Shown: positions 1-9,158, counted from the first letter of the stretch. The stretch: DNA of 35,622 nt from Actinomycetota bacterium (GCA_004376325.1 SOKC01000123.1:1-35622); one strand, 5' to 3'. Made by a program: numbers and translations. Notes: generated by a model from the letters alone, not told the origin.

Positions 1-725
1 CGATTATCATTGTCTCCCATGATCTGGGTACTATTTCTGATTTATGCAGTAAGGTTGTATTTTTAAAAGATGGAGAAATAAAAGATATAGGCAAACCTTT
101 GGTTGTTGTTGCAAAATACAGGGCTTATATTGAGGAGTTGGATAAGAAGAGGATCATTGAACAGCAGAGAGCTGAGAGGAAAAAAATATTTAAGACGGTA
201 ATAGAAGGTAATAGAAAAGTAATTGACGGAGAAGAGATAAGCAAGCTATCAAATTTAAGTGTAAGTGGGGAGACTCTTAATAGGTTTGGAAGCGGGGATG
301 CAGAGATTCAAAATATTAAGCTCCTGGATGACAAAGATAGAGAAATAGACTTCTGCAAGTATGGGGATGATGTAAAGATAATATATGAGGTGTTATTTAA
401 AAAAGAAGTTGAAGAACCTATTTTTGGAATGAGAATTACAGATTTTAAAGGTAATATTGTTTATGGTACCAATACCAGATTAAATAATATTAAGACTGGC
501 ACGTTTAAAAAAGGTGACTTGATAAAAGTAATTTTTAACCAGAAGATAAATTTAATCGGAGGAGCATATTCGGTATCTCCTGCTGTTGGTTATAACGATA
601 ATAAAACCTACTGTGACTGGATTAATGATATGCTTACTTTAAATGTAATACATAATAATAAAGCTGAAGGAATATCAGATTTAAATCCTGAAATAATCAT
701 TAAAAAAACTGATTCTAGAAAATAA
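1..725 (+). CDS. wzt: ABC O-polysaccharide exporter ATP-binding subunit, 3' part (Wzt-like)
   Basis: The ORF track starts this frame at TTG 99, but the frame is open back to base 3 and reads IIIVSHDLGTISDLCSKVVF before that point. This is the end of an ABC ATPase: the H-loop histidine is in VSHD, followed by the usual LKDGEI strand. The gene is therefore 5'-truncated by the window edge, with about 240 residues visible. After the ATPase (to about residue 50) and a charged helix comes a domain of about 150 residues ending DLNPEIIIKKTD. Its length and position match the beta-sandwich C-terminal domain of Wzt proteins, which in known systems recognises the non-reducing end of the O-polysaccharide before export. 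The role would be ATP-driven export of an undecaprenyl-linked chain together with a Wzm permease outside the window. The C-terminal domain is assigned by architecture and context, not by a search. Confidence 0.85.
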   Translation, partial: IIIVSHDLGTISDLCSKVVFLKDGEIKDIGKPLVVVAKYRAYIEELDKKRIIEQQRAERKKIFKTVIEGNRKVIDGEEISKLSNLSVSGETLNRFGSGDAEIQNIKLLDDKDREIDFCKYGDDVKIIYEVLFKKEVEEPIFGMRITDFKGNIVYGTNTRLNNIKTGTFKKGDLIKVIFNQKINLIGGAYSVSPAVGYNDNKTYCDWINDMLTLNVIHNNKAEGISDLNPEIIIKKTDSRK

Positions 726-736
726 TTTTTTTTATA

Positions 737-745
737 TGATATAAT
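737..745 (+). promoter_or_regulatory. Putative extended -10 promoter for hicBA
   Basis: TGATATAAT is a perfect extended -10 (TGnTATAAT), lying 42 bases before the hicB ATG in the 62-base gap after wzt. No clear -35 is needed for this class. The hicB start has no obvious Shine-Dalgarno; the only purine run, AAGGAA, is about 30 bases upstream. Confidence 0.45.
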
Positions 746-787
746 TGAAAAGGAATATTAGTTTAATAATATTATATATAATAAGTT

Positions 788-1012
788 ATGAAAAAATATA
801 AATTTTCTATAGTAATTGAAAAGAATTCAGAAGGATATTTCGCTTTCTGTCCAGAGCTTCAGGGGTGCTATACGCAAGGCAATACTTATGAGGAAGTACT
901 TGAAAATATTGAAGATGCTATAAAACTCCACATAGAAGATAGGATAGAATGTGGGGAAGGGATACCTCAGTCTGAGTCTGTAAGTTTAACCTCTCTTGAA
1001 GTAGCAGTATGA
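788..1012 (+). CDS. hicB: HicB-family antitoxin (short form)
   Basis: A 74-residue protein with the HicB partial RNase H fold pattern: an N-terminal strand (YKFSIVIEKNSEGYFAFCPEL), the QGCYTQGNTYEEVLENIEDAIKLHIED core and the typical C-terminal end SLEVAV. It would bind and neutralise the HicA mRNA interferase encoded by the next gene. This is the short form, lacking the C-terminal helix-turn-helix or ribbon-helix-helix domain that longer HicB proteins use to repress their own promoter. The gene overlaps hicA by four bases (ATGA), typical of translational coupling. The antitoxin-first order is common for this family although it is the reverse of E. coli hicAB. Confidence 0.88.
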   Translation: MKKYKFSIVIEKNSEGYFAFCPELQGCYTQGNTYEEVLENIEDAIKLHIEDRIECGEGIPQSESVSLTSLEVAV

Positions 1013-1239
1013 GTGGGAAGTTACCAAGAGTTACTGCTTCCGATGTAATAAAAGTATTAGAAAAGATTGGATTTTCTCTTGTTAGGCAGAGCGGTAGTCA
1101 TAAAGTTTATAGAAATAAAAGTGGTGAGAGAGCTACTATACCTTATCATGCTGGGAAGATTTTGCATCCTAAAACATTAATAAGTATTTTAAGAGATGTA
1201 GATTTGACAGTAGATAAATTCAAAGGGTTAATGAAATAG
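1009..1239 (+). CDS. hicA: HicA-family toxin (mRNA interferase)
   Basis: A 76-residue protein of the YcfA/HicA family. It has the dsRBD-like layout: a first helix ending in KIGFSLVRQSGSHKVY, where His31 in GSHK is the expected catalytic residue, then a strand (RATIPYHAGKILHPKTL) and the closing helix ISILRDVDLTVDKF. HicA toxins cleave mRNA and are held inactive by HicB. Start and reading frame are fixed by the ATGA overlap with hicB. The pair sits between two polysaccharide operons and ends only 22 bases from the convergent HAD gene. It looks intact, with no frameshift and with the catalytic His present. Confidence 0.9.
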   Translation: MSGKLPRVTASDVIKVLEKIGFSLVRQSGSHKVYRNKSGERATIPYHAGKILHPKTLISILRDVDLTVDKFKGLMK

Positions 1240-1261
1240 GTTAAGAAAGATTAAAATAATA

Positions 1262-1900
1262 CTATCTCCACGTTAAAAGTTTAAAATTCGAATTATTTTT
1301 TCTGAATCTTTTATTATTCACAATATATGCATTACCGAAAAGGCCTAACAAGTGTCTATCAGATTTATTGTCCGCAAAACAATATGATTCCTCCCAATTG
1401 ACATCTTCCTTTTTATATTCATCCAAAAGCATTTTGATTTTATTTTCACCATAACAGTCTTCACCGCAAATAGTGATTTTTCCATTTTTGAAATTGGTTT
1501 TTGTACAGATTAATTTTGAAAATCCTAATTTGTCTTTTATTTTTTTCAGGTAAAAATCAGGTGAAGCACTTAGAAGTACAAGTTCAAATCCATTTTCTTT
1601 TAACTTAGATATCTCTTTTTTGGCGTCTTTAAAAACTAGTCTCAGCAGATATTCTGAAAAACCATCAGCTATTTTTTCTGGGTCTTTTATCTTTGATGAA
1701 TCTATAACCAGATTAAGGAATTTTTCTTTATACTTCTTTTGGGAGTAAATTTTTAGGAAAAATTTTATTGTTTCCAGGTTCAATCGGAAAAGATCAGGTA
1801 TATTTTTCCAGGAGAAATTGAAATATCTTAGGAAAAATAAGACCATTGAATCTCTTTTTATCAATGTTCCATCAAAGTCAAATATTGCTATTAACTCCAT
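1262..1900 (-). CDS. HAD-IB family phosphatase (putative polyprenyl-phospho-pentose phosphatase)
   Basis: A 212-residue HAD hydrolase with all four motifs: DFDGTL (Asp8 and Asp10), SAS at 111-113, Lys154 in GENKIKML, and FADNKSD (Asp177 and Asp181). The cap sequence and length fit subclass IB, which includes phosphoserine-phosphatase-like enzymes. It is the last gene of the minus operon and its start overlaps the 3' end of the UbiA gene by 10 bases. Pairing a HAD-IB enzyme with a decaprenyl-phosphate phosphoribosyltransferase-like UbiA suggests that it removes the 5-phosphate from polyprenyl-phospho-phosphoribose; the substrate is inferred from this pairing only. A generic phosphatase role is the alternative. 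Confidence 0.85.
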   Translation of the reverse strand: MELIAIFDFDGTLIKRDSMVLFFLRYFNFSWKNIPDLFRLNLETIKFFLKIYSQKKYKEKFLNLVIDSSKIKDPEKIADGFSEYLLRLVFKDAKKEISKLKENGFELVLLSASPDFYLKKIKDKLGFSKLICTKTNFKNGKITICGEDCYGENKIKMLLDEYKKEDVNWEESYCFADNKSDRHLLGLFGNAYIVNNKRFRKNNSNFKLLTWR

Positions 1901-2946
1901 ATTTTTAATAAAAATTCAAGGTATGGATTTAATATTTTTGCTAAAACCAGCACTATTATGGTTAATATAGTAAAAAAATAAAATTCTTTATGTTTTAGTA
2001 ATTTTTCAGGTTCTTTTGCTGGACTATCCTTTTTTAATGTTAATTTAAAATACCAGATAAATGAAGCAATAAACACTGGAACAGCCAAAATAACACTGAT
2101 AGAGTATTTGATGCATATAATTGCCAGGGAAAAGGATACCAGTGATATATATCCTATAATAGATACAATCAGATTTTCCTCTGTATAATATTTAAATGAC
2201 TTTCTATATTTTGCTGCTTTTTGAGGATCATTTATAAATCTATATTCGGCCAGTCTCTTACATGCCATCAGGAAGGCACCAAAGGCCCAGAAGGATACTA
2301 TGAAACTAACAGGTGGGAAAAAGACCATTTGCATAGCATACCATCCAATGACGAATCTAATTGGGTTATTAATTGATTCAGAAATAACATCAAGGTAAGG
2401 TAATTCTTTAGTCCTGAATGGTCTGACATTGTAAAAGAAACCCATTACAATTAAACTTATAATTGCAAAGAACACTTCTATAGGTAGATAAACAAAACTT
2501 ATTACTGCTGTTATTAAAACTAATAAAAGTGATCCAAAGAGAACCTTTTTCTTTGAAATTTTACCTGATGGGATAGGACGTTTTTTCTTAACTGGATGAT
2601 GCTTGTCAAATTCAGAATCTATTAATTCATTTATTCCGTAATTGGCTGAGGAAGCCAGGCATGTGCAAAGAAGGGCTATTAATATTAATTTGATGTTTTC
2701 ATAGGTAATGGAAGCATTAAAAAAAATGTAGGCAGTAAAGCTTCCAACTAACATAAATATATTCTTAAACCAGTGGCTGGGTCTGAAAACTCCAATATAG
2801 TATAATATTTTATTCTTGTATGTCAGTTTATAATTAGTAGTTGTCATACTAATAATATTAAGTATTAATGTTTTTAATAATATAAAGGTTTTTTTTAAAA
2901 ATATAAACAAAAAAATAATAATAAGTATTGAAAAAATCGGTTCCAA
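1891..2946 (-). CDS. UbiA-family prenyltransferase (DPPR synthase-like)
   Basis: A polytopic protein of about eight or nine membrane segments. The first Asp-rich motif is NELIDSEFD (residues 106-114, matching NDxxDxxxD), followed by HHPVKKKRPIPSG, and a second polar loop DVISESINNPIRFVIGWYAM follows. FRPSHWFKNIFMLVG resembles the start of decaprenyl-phosphate phosphoribosyltransferases (Rv3806c family), which transfer 5-phosphoribose from PRPP to polyprenyl phosphate. The tracked start is TTG at 2946, 11 bases after the upstream gene, and adds a hydrophobic N-terminal segment. An internal ATG (Met34, base 2847) just before TTNYKLTYKNK is the other candidate; neither has a clear Shine-Dalgarno. 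Menaquinone- or haem-type UbiA functions are less likely given the glycan context. Confidence 0.85.
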   Translation of the reverse strand: MEPIFSILIIIFLFIFLKKTFILLKTLILNIISMTTTNYKLTYKNKILYYIGVFRPSHWFKNIFMLVGSFTAYIFFNASITYENIKLILIALLCTCLASSANYGINELIDSEFDKHHPVKKKRPIPSGKISKKKVLFGSLLLVLITAVISFVYLPIEVFFAIISLIVMGFFYNVRPFRTKELPYLDVISESINNPIRFVIGWYAMQMVFFPPVSFIVSFWAFGAFLMACKRLAEYRFINDPQKAAKYRKSFKYYTEENLIVSIIGYISLVSFSLAIICIKYSISVILAVPVFIASFIWYFKLTLKKDSPAKEPEKLLKHKEFYFFTILTIIVLVLAKILNPYLEFLLKIWS

Positions 2947-2957
2947 AACATATTTTT

Positions 2958-4112
2958 TTATAAGATAATTTCATTATATATATTCAGAGTTTTTCTGGCA
3001 GTTTTTTCCCAGCTAAATTTTTGAGCCTGCTTAAGTGACTTCTCTTTTAACTTTTTTTTTATCTTCTCATTTTTAAGGATATATGATATTTGCTTTGATA
3101 TCTCCCTATAATCTTCAGATGGAACCAGTATTCCTGCATTGCCTACAACTTCCTTAAGTGATGATGAATCAGAAGCTATTACTGGAAGTCCACAAGACAT
3201 GGCTTCAAGTGGTGGAAGACCAAAGCCTTCAAAGAAGGAAGGATAGACAAAGATTTCTGCCTGATTATATATCTGGACAAGATCTTTATCTGAAACTCTT
3301 CCAATAAAAAGTATATCGTCTTTATAAGGACTTAGTTCCCTTTCCCTGTAGGTAGCCTCACTTTTCCAACCTGTTCTTCCAACAATTACTAATCTGTAGT
3401 TAAAGTCGTTGTTATTATGCTTTATATAGTTAAATGCTTTTATTAAAGTAGGGTAATTTTTCCTTGGTTCTATAGTACCTGCCGATAGAATATATTTTTT
3501 ATCTATTCCATATTTTTTAAGCACCTTTTTATCTTTTTCCTGGTTTGCAAGTTTTTTGAACTGACTGTCCGATGCCAGGTAGACTACTTTCACCTTAGCA
3601 GGATCTATTTTAAAAAATTTTATAATATCATCTTTAGTGCTTTTTGAATCAGCAATAATTATTTTTGCTAATCTGGCATTTCTTTTAACTTCTTTAGTAT
3701 ATTTTTTAATAAACCAGTCAAAATTAAACTGGGGAAATCTTATAAAAGCCAGGTCATGTATGGTTAAAATTATGATTTTATTTAAAGTAGGCGGAATAAG
3801 GTAATCCGGGCAGTGAAGCAAATCTGCTTTAAAACCCATAAGCTCAATGGGCGGAAATCTTAGCCTGTTCCATAAGTTTAATTTCTTTTGAGTGGTTTTA
3901 TACAATTTGAATTCAATTTTATTATCTGTGCAGGTTGATTTAATTCTATTTATTATTTCTAGATATTTGTCTGTTACGTATCTTCCAGTTAAAATGTATG
4001 TATTTTTTTTATCAATTTTTAGAAGATTTCTTACCAGGTTTGTTATATATCTGCCTGCACCTATATCCTGGCCGTGATTTAAAACAGTAGATATATCAAT
4101 TCCAATTCTCAT
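2958..4112 (-). CDS. GT4 family glycosyltransferase
   Basis: A 384-residue GT-B retaining glycosyltransferase. The N-terminal Rossmann half carries the glycine-rich acceptor loop (DIGAGRYITNL). The C-terminal half has the GT4 nucleotide-sugar signature YPSFFEGFGLPPLEAMSCGLPVIAS, with Glu295 and Glu303 forming the E-x7-E motif, preceded by AGTIEPRKNY. Length is normal for the family. It would act at the cytoplasmic face, adding a sugar to a growing lipid-linked chain; donor and acceptor cannot be read from the sequence. It is the second gene of the minus operon, 11 bases after the 788-residue enzyme and 11 bases before the UbiA gene. Confidence 0.9.
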   Translation of the reverse strand: MRIGIDISTVLNHGQDIGAGRYITNLVRNLLKIDKKNTYILTGRYVTDKYLEIINRIKSTCTDNKIEFKLYKTTQKKLNLWNRLRFPPIELMGFKADLLHCPDYLIPPTLNKIIILTIHDLAFIRFPQFNFDWFIKKYTKEVKRNARLAKIIIADSKSTKDDIIKFFKIDPAKVKVVYLASDSQFKKLANQEKDKKVLKKYGIDKKYILSAGTIEPRKNYPTLIKAFNYIKHNNNDFNYRLVIVGRTGWKSEATYRERELSPYKDDILFIGRVSDKDLVQIYNQAEIFVYPSFFEGFGLPPLEAMSCGLPVIASDSSSLKEVVGNAGILVPSEDYREISKQISYILKNEKIKKKLKEKSLKQAQKFSWEKTARKTLNIYNEIIL

Positions 4113-4123
4113 CTTTTTAAATT

Positions 4124-6490
4124 TTAAGTTATTTTATTAATGAACCGGTGAACTGATATAGGTTCATATTCAAATTTACCATGGAGTATTTCTTTAAATA
4201 TGCTGCTTTCAATGATAAATTTTGTATTCCCAAGGTTGGTAAGATAATTTACCATTTCTTCGTATCTCTCATTTCCAAGAAGTGCATGTAATCTTCTGTA
4301 TGAATGCAGCAAATTTGAAATGGAATAGACAGGTTCATTTTTAATAAAATCAAAATAGTTTCTTTCACCCCAGCTGAATTTAAGAATATCTGTATCAAAG
4401 ACCTGTCTTGAAAATTGTATATCTTTTCTTTTTCTTTTTAGGTATCTAATGCTTTTTTTAAAATCGCCCGTTATTTTTTTTGCTATGGGCTTTAAATTTT
4501 TATCTTTTAAATTTTGCTTTTGAATATTTAGTTCAATATCCATTATTCTTTTCAGATTATGTGATTCAGCATTCTTATAAATTGTTTTAAGTAAATTTAG
4601 CTTTTGATAATAATATTTCTGGGTAAAGGCAGAAGCGTCATCTCTGAAGCAAAAGGCGTATTTGTGATAGCAGATTGCAGTAGGACATGATCTAAATTTG
4701 TAACCCTGCTGGTTTGCTCTGTAACAGAAGTCAACATCTTCATAAAATAAAAAGAAAGTTGGGTCAATTTTTCCAACTTTATTTTCAGAAAAGATATCCT
4801 TTTTTAAGAATGCAGATGTAAATGAAACCCCAAAAATATCCTCAGGTCTATTATACTGGTCTAAATCTAATTGGCCTATTCCATGATATCCAATATAATA
4901 ACTGATGTCTAAATAAATTCCTGTGCTTTCCAGAAAATCCCGCAGGTAGTATAGTTTAATTTTTGGAGCAAGACCTATATAAAGGCTATCAAGTTTATTA
5001 ATCTCTCCCACCAGCATTTCAACAGCATCATGATTGTAGGTAATATCAAAATTTGATATTAAAACATATTCACAGTCAGTATGTTTAATTGCTTGATTCA
5101 AGGCTTCACCCAGGCCTAAGTTTCTTTCGGATAATATTACCTTTATATACCTGTACTCTTTTTTAATAGAGTCTAAAACATTATTGGTGGAATTATTGTC
5201 AAAAATTATAATTTCAATGTTTTTATGAGACTGATTTTTAATTGAGTCAAGACATTCTTTAAGACAGGAGTAGGAAGAATTATAGTTAACTATGATAACA
5301 GCTACCCTCTTACTTTTAGCAGGTTTGATTTTATCTTTATATTTTTTTACTAATACATCTGAATCTTTGAGTCCCAGTATGTTTTTTATTACTTTATCGT
5401 ATTTTTTTACGATGTTTTCCCATGAAAATTTCTTCGCGTATTCTATACCGTTTTTACCCATTTCCAGTCTTAATTTTGAATCACTGATTAGAATATCTAA
5501 TTTTTCTGTGAATTCTTGAGTATTATCTACAACGAATCCTGTTTTCCCGTCCACTGATACCTCTGGATGTGCGCCGATTCTGTAGCAAATTGTAGGCTTG
5601 TTAAAGCTCTGGGCTTCAGCAATAGGTAAGTCAAACCCTTCCCAATGGGAACATGTTGCATAAATATTACACGACTTGTATATTAGTGGCATAAGTTCCT
5701 CAGGTGCATTGCTGATGGCCAATATTCCCTGGTTCTTAAGCAGTTCTTCATCATTTTTTGAGCCATATCCAACAGCCAGAAGTTTAATGTTTTTGTATTT
5801 TTTAGATAAAGTTTGATAAATATTTGCCAGCTCAGCCAGTCCTTTGTAAGGTTGATTGGTAAGATTTAATCTTCCAACATATAGTATTATGATGTCTTCA
5901 GGGCCAGCCCCAATTTTTTTTCTAAAGTTATCAATATCCTCTGTGGATAAAACTCTTTGCTGGTAGTGGTCACAGCCGTTATAAATATAAGTGGCTTTTC
6001 CTCTTATTTTTTTTGGCAGACGGTTTAATAAATATTTAGATACTGCTACTATCTTGTTTGCTTTCTTAAAATAAGAAAGATTCTGGCTTATTTCCATATA
6101 TTTAAATCTAATCCTTCTTTTTAGAGGCAATCCACCTACAGATATTATTCCATGGTCCACAACTAAAACTGGCTTGTTTAATTTGGGTATTAAGCTGTAG
6201 AATGGAAATGACTGTATTATAAATAAGTCTACATTTCTACTGTTAAGATAAGGAACCAGTTTTCTTATCCTTCTTTCATAAATTATGGGATTATCTGCAG
6301 GTTTAAAGTAGTGAAGTTTTTCTATTCCGTATGATTTTCTATTAGTAAAGGTTTCATCAAAATAATTGCAATACACTTTACAATTATATCCTGATTTTGC
6401 CAGGCCATCTGCAAGTCTGTCTACAACTAAATCAACTCCATGACCTTTAATCATTCTATCAGTTATAAAAGCCAGATTTATTTTTCTCAT
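4124..6490 (-). CDS. Double glycosyltransferase, GT4 then GT2
   Basis: A 788-residue two-enzyme protein. Residues 1-370 are a GT4 module (LYVGRLNL; SHWEGFDLPIAEAQSF with Glu284 and Glu292). Residues 395-640 are a GT-A fold GT2 module: VAVIIVNYNSS, IIIFDNNSTNN, SNFDIT in place of the usual D-x-D, and LFYEDVDFCYRA at 582-591, as in rhamnosyltransferase-like GT2s. The last 150 residues are charged and have no motif I recognise. It could add two successive sugars to a lipid-linked chain. It heads the minus operon and is transcribed divergently from the 837-residue GT2-GT4 protein, whose module order is the opposite. Confidence 0.88.
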   Translation of the reverse strand: MRKINLAFITDRMIKGHGVDLVVDRLADGLAKSGYNCKVYCNYFDETFTNRKSYGIEKLHYFKPADNPIIYERRIRKLVPYLNSRNVDLFIIQSFPFYSLIPKLNKPVLVVDHGIISVGGLPLKRRIRFKYMEISQNLSYFKKANKIVAVSKYLLNRLPKKIRGKATYIYNGCDHYQQRVLSTEDIDNFRKKIGAGPEDIIILYVGRLNLTNQPYKGLAELANIYQTLSKKYKNIKLLAVGYGSKNDEELLKNQGILAISNAPEELMPLIYKSCNIYATCSHWEGFDLPIAEAQSFNKPTICYRIGAHPEVSVDGKTGFVVDNTQEFTEKLDILISDSKLRLEMGKNGIEYAKKFSWENIVKKYDKVIKNILGLKDSDVLVKKYKDKIKPAKSKRVAVIIVNYNSSYSCLKECLDSIKNQSHKNIEIIIFDNNSTNNVLDSIKKEYRYIKVILSERNLGLGEALNQAIKHTDCEYVLISNFDITYNHDAVEMLVGEINKLDSLYIGLAPKIKLYYLRDFLESTGIYLDISYYIGYHGIGQLDLDQYNRPEDIFGVSFTSAFLKKDIFSENKVGKIDPTFFLFYEDVDFCYRANQQGYKFRSCPTAICYHKYAFCFRDDASAFTQKYYYQKLNLLKTIYKNAESHNLKRIMDIELNIQKQNLKDKNLKPIAKKITGDFKKSIRYLKRKRKDIQFSRQVFDTDILKFSWGERNYFDFIKNEPVYSISNLLHSYRRLHALLGNERYEEMVNYLTNLGNTKFIIESSIFKEILHGKFEYEPISVHRFINKIT

Positions 6491-6531
6491 ATTTTTTAAA
6501 ATTTTTAGTTTTTTACATTTTATACTAGATG

Positions 6532-6559
6532 TTGTTTAAAATAAATTGTTTGTTATAAT
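6532..6559 (+). promoter_or_regulatory. Sigma70-type promoter for the plus glycosyltransferase operon
   Basis: TTGTTT, a 16-base spacer, then TATAAT preceded by TGT, so it is also an extended -10 (TGTTATAAT, 6551-6559). It lies in the 124-base gap between the two divergent double glycosyltransferase genes and is followed by AGGAG at 6601-6605, nine bases before the ATG at 6615. Bases 6549-6563 are identical to the minus-strand promoter core at 18412-18426. Confidence 0.6.
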
Positions 6560-6614
6560 TTATCCTAATTTATTCAAAAAACTTGAGCTTAATCGGTTTT
6601 AGGAGATTAATTTT

Positions 6615-9128
6615 ATGAGAGATATTCTTACATATCCTCAGATTTCAATTTCAATTATAAATTTAAATGGGAAAGATTATCTTGGGCAGTGCCTTGACAG
6701 CATAAAAAAACTGGATTATCCCGAAGATAAATTGGAAACAATTGTCATTGATAACGGTTCAAGTGATGATTCTGTAAATTTCATTAAATCAAATTATCCA
6801 CTGGTAAAATTAATCAGTAATGATAAAAATATGGGTTTTGCCTTTGCAAATAATCAGGCAGCAAAAGAAGCAAATAGTGAGTATATAGCCTTTTTAAACA
6901 ATGATACAAGAGTTGATAAGAACTGGCTTATAGAACTTCTAAGACCTATATATAAGAATAAAGAAGTTGTAGCTTCTGGCTCAAAGGTCCTTTCTATTGA
7001 CGGAAAAAATATCGATTTTGTTGGAGGAATGATAAATTTTGAAGGAAAGGGCTTTCAAATAGATTATGGAATTCCTGTAGAAAAAGGCAATTATAGCCAG
7101 TACAGGTATCTTCCTTTTGTAAATGGCGGGGCTATGCTTGTAGACAGGAAGATATTTTTAGGTGCTGGAGGGTTTGATGAAGACTTTTTTGCCTATTATG
7201 AGGATGTAGATTTTGGCTGGAGGTTATGGGTGCTGGGATATAAAGTTGTTTTTGCACCTGAATCTGTTGTCTACCATCACCACCACGGAACTTCTAAAAT
7301 CTTCAGTGAGGATAAGCTAAGATTTTTAAAAGAAAGAAATTCTCTGTATTCTATTTTTAAAAATTATGATGATGAAAACTTATCAAAAATACTAGCTGCT
7401 TCTCTGGCAAGTGTTTTTAACAGAGTTTTTGTAGATTTGAAATTTGATTATAAGAGTTATTATGACTTGAGTACTGAAAGATCCAAGGATGCTGAAACTG
7501 GTGACCAGAAAATTTCAAAAGAGCCTCTCAGCTCCTTAATGGCAGCCAGAAATTTTTTTGATGATCTGCCAAAACTTATAGAAAAAAGAGAGAGGATTCA
7601 AAGCAGGAGGAAAAGAGACGATAAGGCGTTATTCACCTATTTTAAAGGACAGTTTCTTGCAGTTTCACCGGATAGGCAATACCAGAAAAATCAGATAGAT
7701 ATGTTAAAATCGCTTGGAATCTATAAAGTATTTGAAAAAGAAATAAAAAGGACACTGCTTATAATTTCAAGTGAGGTTATATCTAAAGAGATGGCAGGTC
7801 CTGCAATCAGGGTGTGGAACTTCGCAAAAGTTTTAGCCGAGCATATGAATGTAATACTGGCTGCTCCGAATAAGGTTAGTCTGCAGGAACAGGAATTTAA
7901 AATAATCCAGTTTAGAAATGATGCAGAATTAAAGGAAATTATAAAGGATGTTGATATTATATTAACCGGTGGAATGACATTTTCTAAATACGGCAGTATA
8001 AAAAAATCAGGTAAATATTTAATTATTGATATTTATGATCCTTATAACCTCGCAACCCTGGCTGAATATGAGGATGAACCCATTAAGAAAAGGTTGGAAA
8101 TCCATAAATCAATTTATTATATTTTTAATGAGCAATTGCACTATGGAGATTTTTTCATCTGTGCTTCTGAAAGGCAGAGGGATTTCTGGCTGGGAATGCT
8201 GGCAGCGCTAAACAGAGTAAATCCTTATTCTTATAATGAGGATCCAACTTTAAAGAAAATGATAGATGTGGTGCCATTTGGGCTTCCTACTAATAAACCC
8301 ATTCATACCAGGGAGGTATTAAAAGGCCAGATTGATGGAATTGGAAAGGATGATTTTGTAATTATATGGGGTGGTGGAATTTATAACTGGTTTGATCCTT
8401 TGACCCTTATAAAATCTATGGCTAGAATTGCTGAAATAAGGGATGATATTAAACTGTTCTTTATGGGTGTGAAACATCCCAATCCACAGGTAAGAGAGCT
8501 AAGACTGGTAAATGATACTATTGATCTGGCAAAAAAATTAAATATTTTTGGTAAAAATGTCTTTTTTAATTATGGGTGGGTTGAATATAATGAGAGGCAA
8601 AATTACCTTTTGGAATCGGATGTAGGGATAATTACCCATCCTTTACATATTGAAACAAGATTTTCATACAGAACCAGGATATTGGATTATCTCTGGGCGA
8701 GTCTTCCTATAATTTCAACTGAAGGTGATTATTTAAGTGAGATGGTGGAGAAAGAAGGATTGGGTATTACTGTAAGAGATGGTAATGTTGATGATATTGT
8801 GAATGCCATAACTAAGCTTGCTGATGATAAAGAATTTTATAATGAATGTTTAAATAATTTAAGGGATATTTCAAGAGAATTTACATGGGAGAAAGTGTGC
8901 AGGCCTGTTATATCTTTTTGTAGAGATCCAATTCCAACTTCTTACAGGAAAAGAGAAGGATTTGAAAATATCTTTGATGATAAGGGTCAAAATTCATTAA
9001 AAAAAAATAACACCCACTCGAATAAAAAAGGATTTTCCTACTTAGTGAAAAGATTTTTACACCACTTATTTAAAAGTGGTCCCAGGCTGACTTCAAGATT
9101 TATATCCAACTATTTTAAGGGCAGATAA
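6615..9128 (+). CDS. Double glycosyltransferase, GT2 then GT4-like
   Basis: An 837-residue two-module enzyme. Residues 8-300 are GT2: SISIINLNGKDYLGQCLDSI, VIDNGSSDDS, LNNDTRVD with Asp97 as the metal-binding residue, and YYEDVDFGWRLW at 194-205. Residues 380-775 are a GT-B enzyme (LIISSEVISKEMAGPAIRVWNFAKVLAEH; DVVPFGLPTNKP; ETRFSYRTRILDYLWASLPIISTEGDYL) of the GT4-like type seen fused to GT2 modules in O-antigen and cell-wall loci. A basic tail ends in KGR. ATG 6615 is chosen because AGGAG lies nine bases upstream. First gene of the plus operon. The sugars are unknown. Confidence 0.88.
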   Translation: MRDILTYPQISISIINLNGKDYLGQCLDSIKKLDYPEDKLETIVIDNGSSDDSVNFIKSNYPLVKLISNDKNMGFAFANNQAAKEANSEYIAFLNNDTRVDKNWLIELLRPIYKNKEVVASGSKVLSIDGKNIDFVGGMINFEGKGFQIDYGIPVEKGNYSQYRYLPFVNGGAMLVDRKIFLGAGGFDEDFFAYYEDVDFGWRLWVLGYKVVFAPESVVYHHHHGTSKIFSEDKLRFLKERNSLYSIFKNYDDENLSKILAASLASVFNRVFVDLKFDYKSYYDLSTERSKDAETGDQKISKEPLSSLMAARNFFDDLPKLIEKRERIQSRRKRDDKALFTYFKGQFLAVSPDRQYQKNQIDMLKSLGIYKVFEKEIKRTLLIISSEVISKEMAGPAIRVWNFAKVLAEHMNVILAAPNKVSLQEQEFKIIQFRNDAELKEIIKDVDIILTGGMTFSKYGSIKKSGKYLIIDIYDPYNLATLAEYEDEPIKKRLEIHKSIYYIFNEQLHYGDFFICASERQRDFWLGMLAALNRVNPYSYNEDPTLKKMIDVVPFGLPTNKPIHTREVLKGQIDGIGKDDFVIIWGGGIYNWFDPLTLIKSMARIAEIRDDIKLFFMGVKHPNPQVRELRLVNDTIDLAKKLNIFGKNVFFNYGWVEYNERQNYLLESDVGIITHPLHIETRFSYRTRILDYLWASLPIISTEGDYLSEMVEKEGLGITVRDGNVDDIVNAITKLADDKEFYNECLNNLRDISREFTWEKVCRPVISFCRDPIPTSYRKREGFENIFDDKGQNSLKKNNTHSNKKGFSYLVKRFLHHLFKSGPRLTSRFISNYFKGR

Positions 9129-9158
9129 ACAGGAAAGAGAAAAATTCTTAAAATAAGT

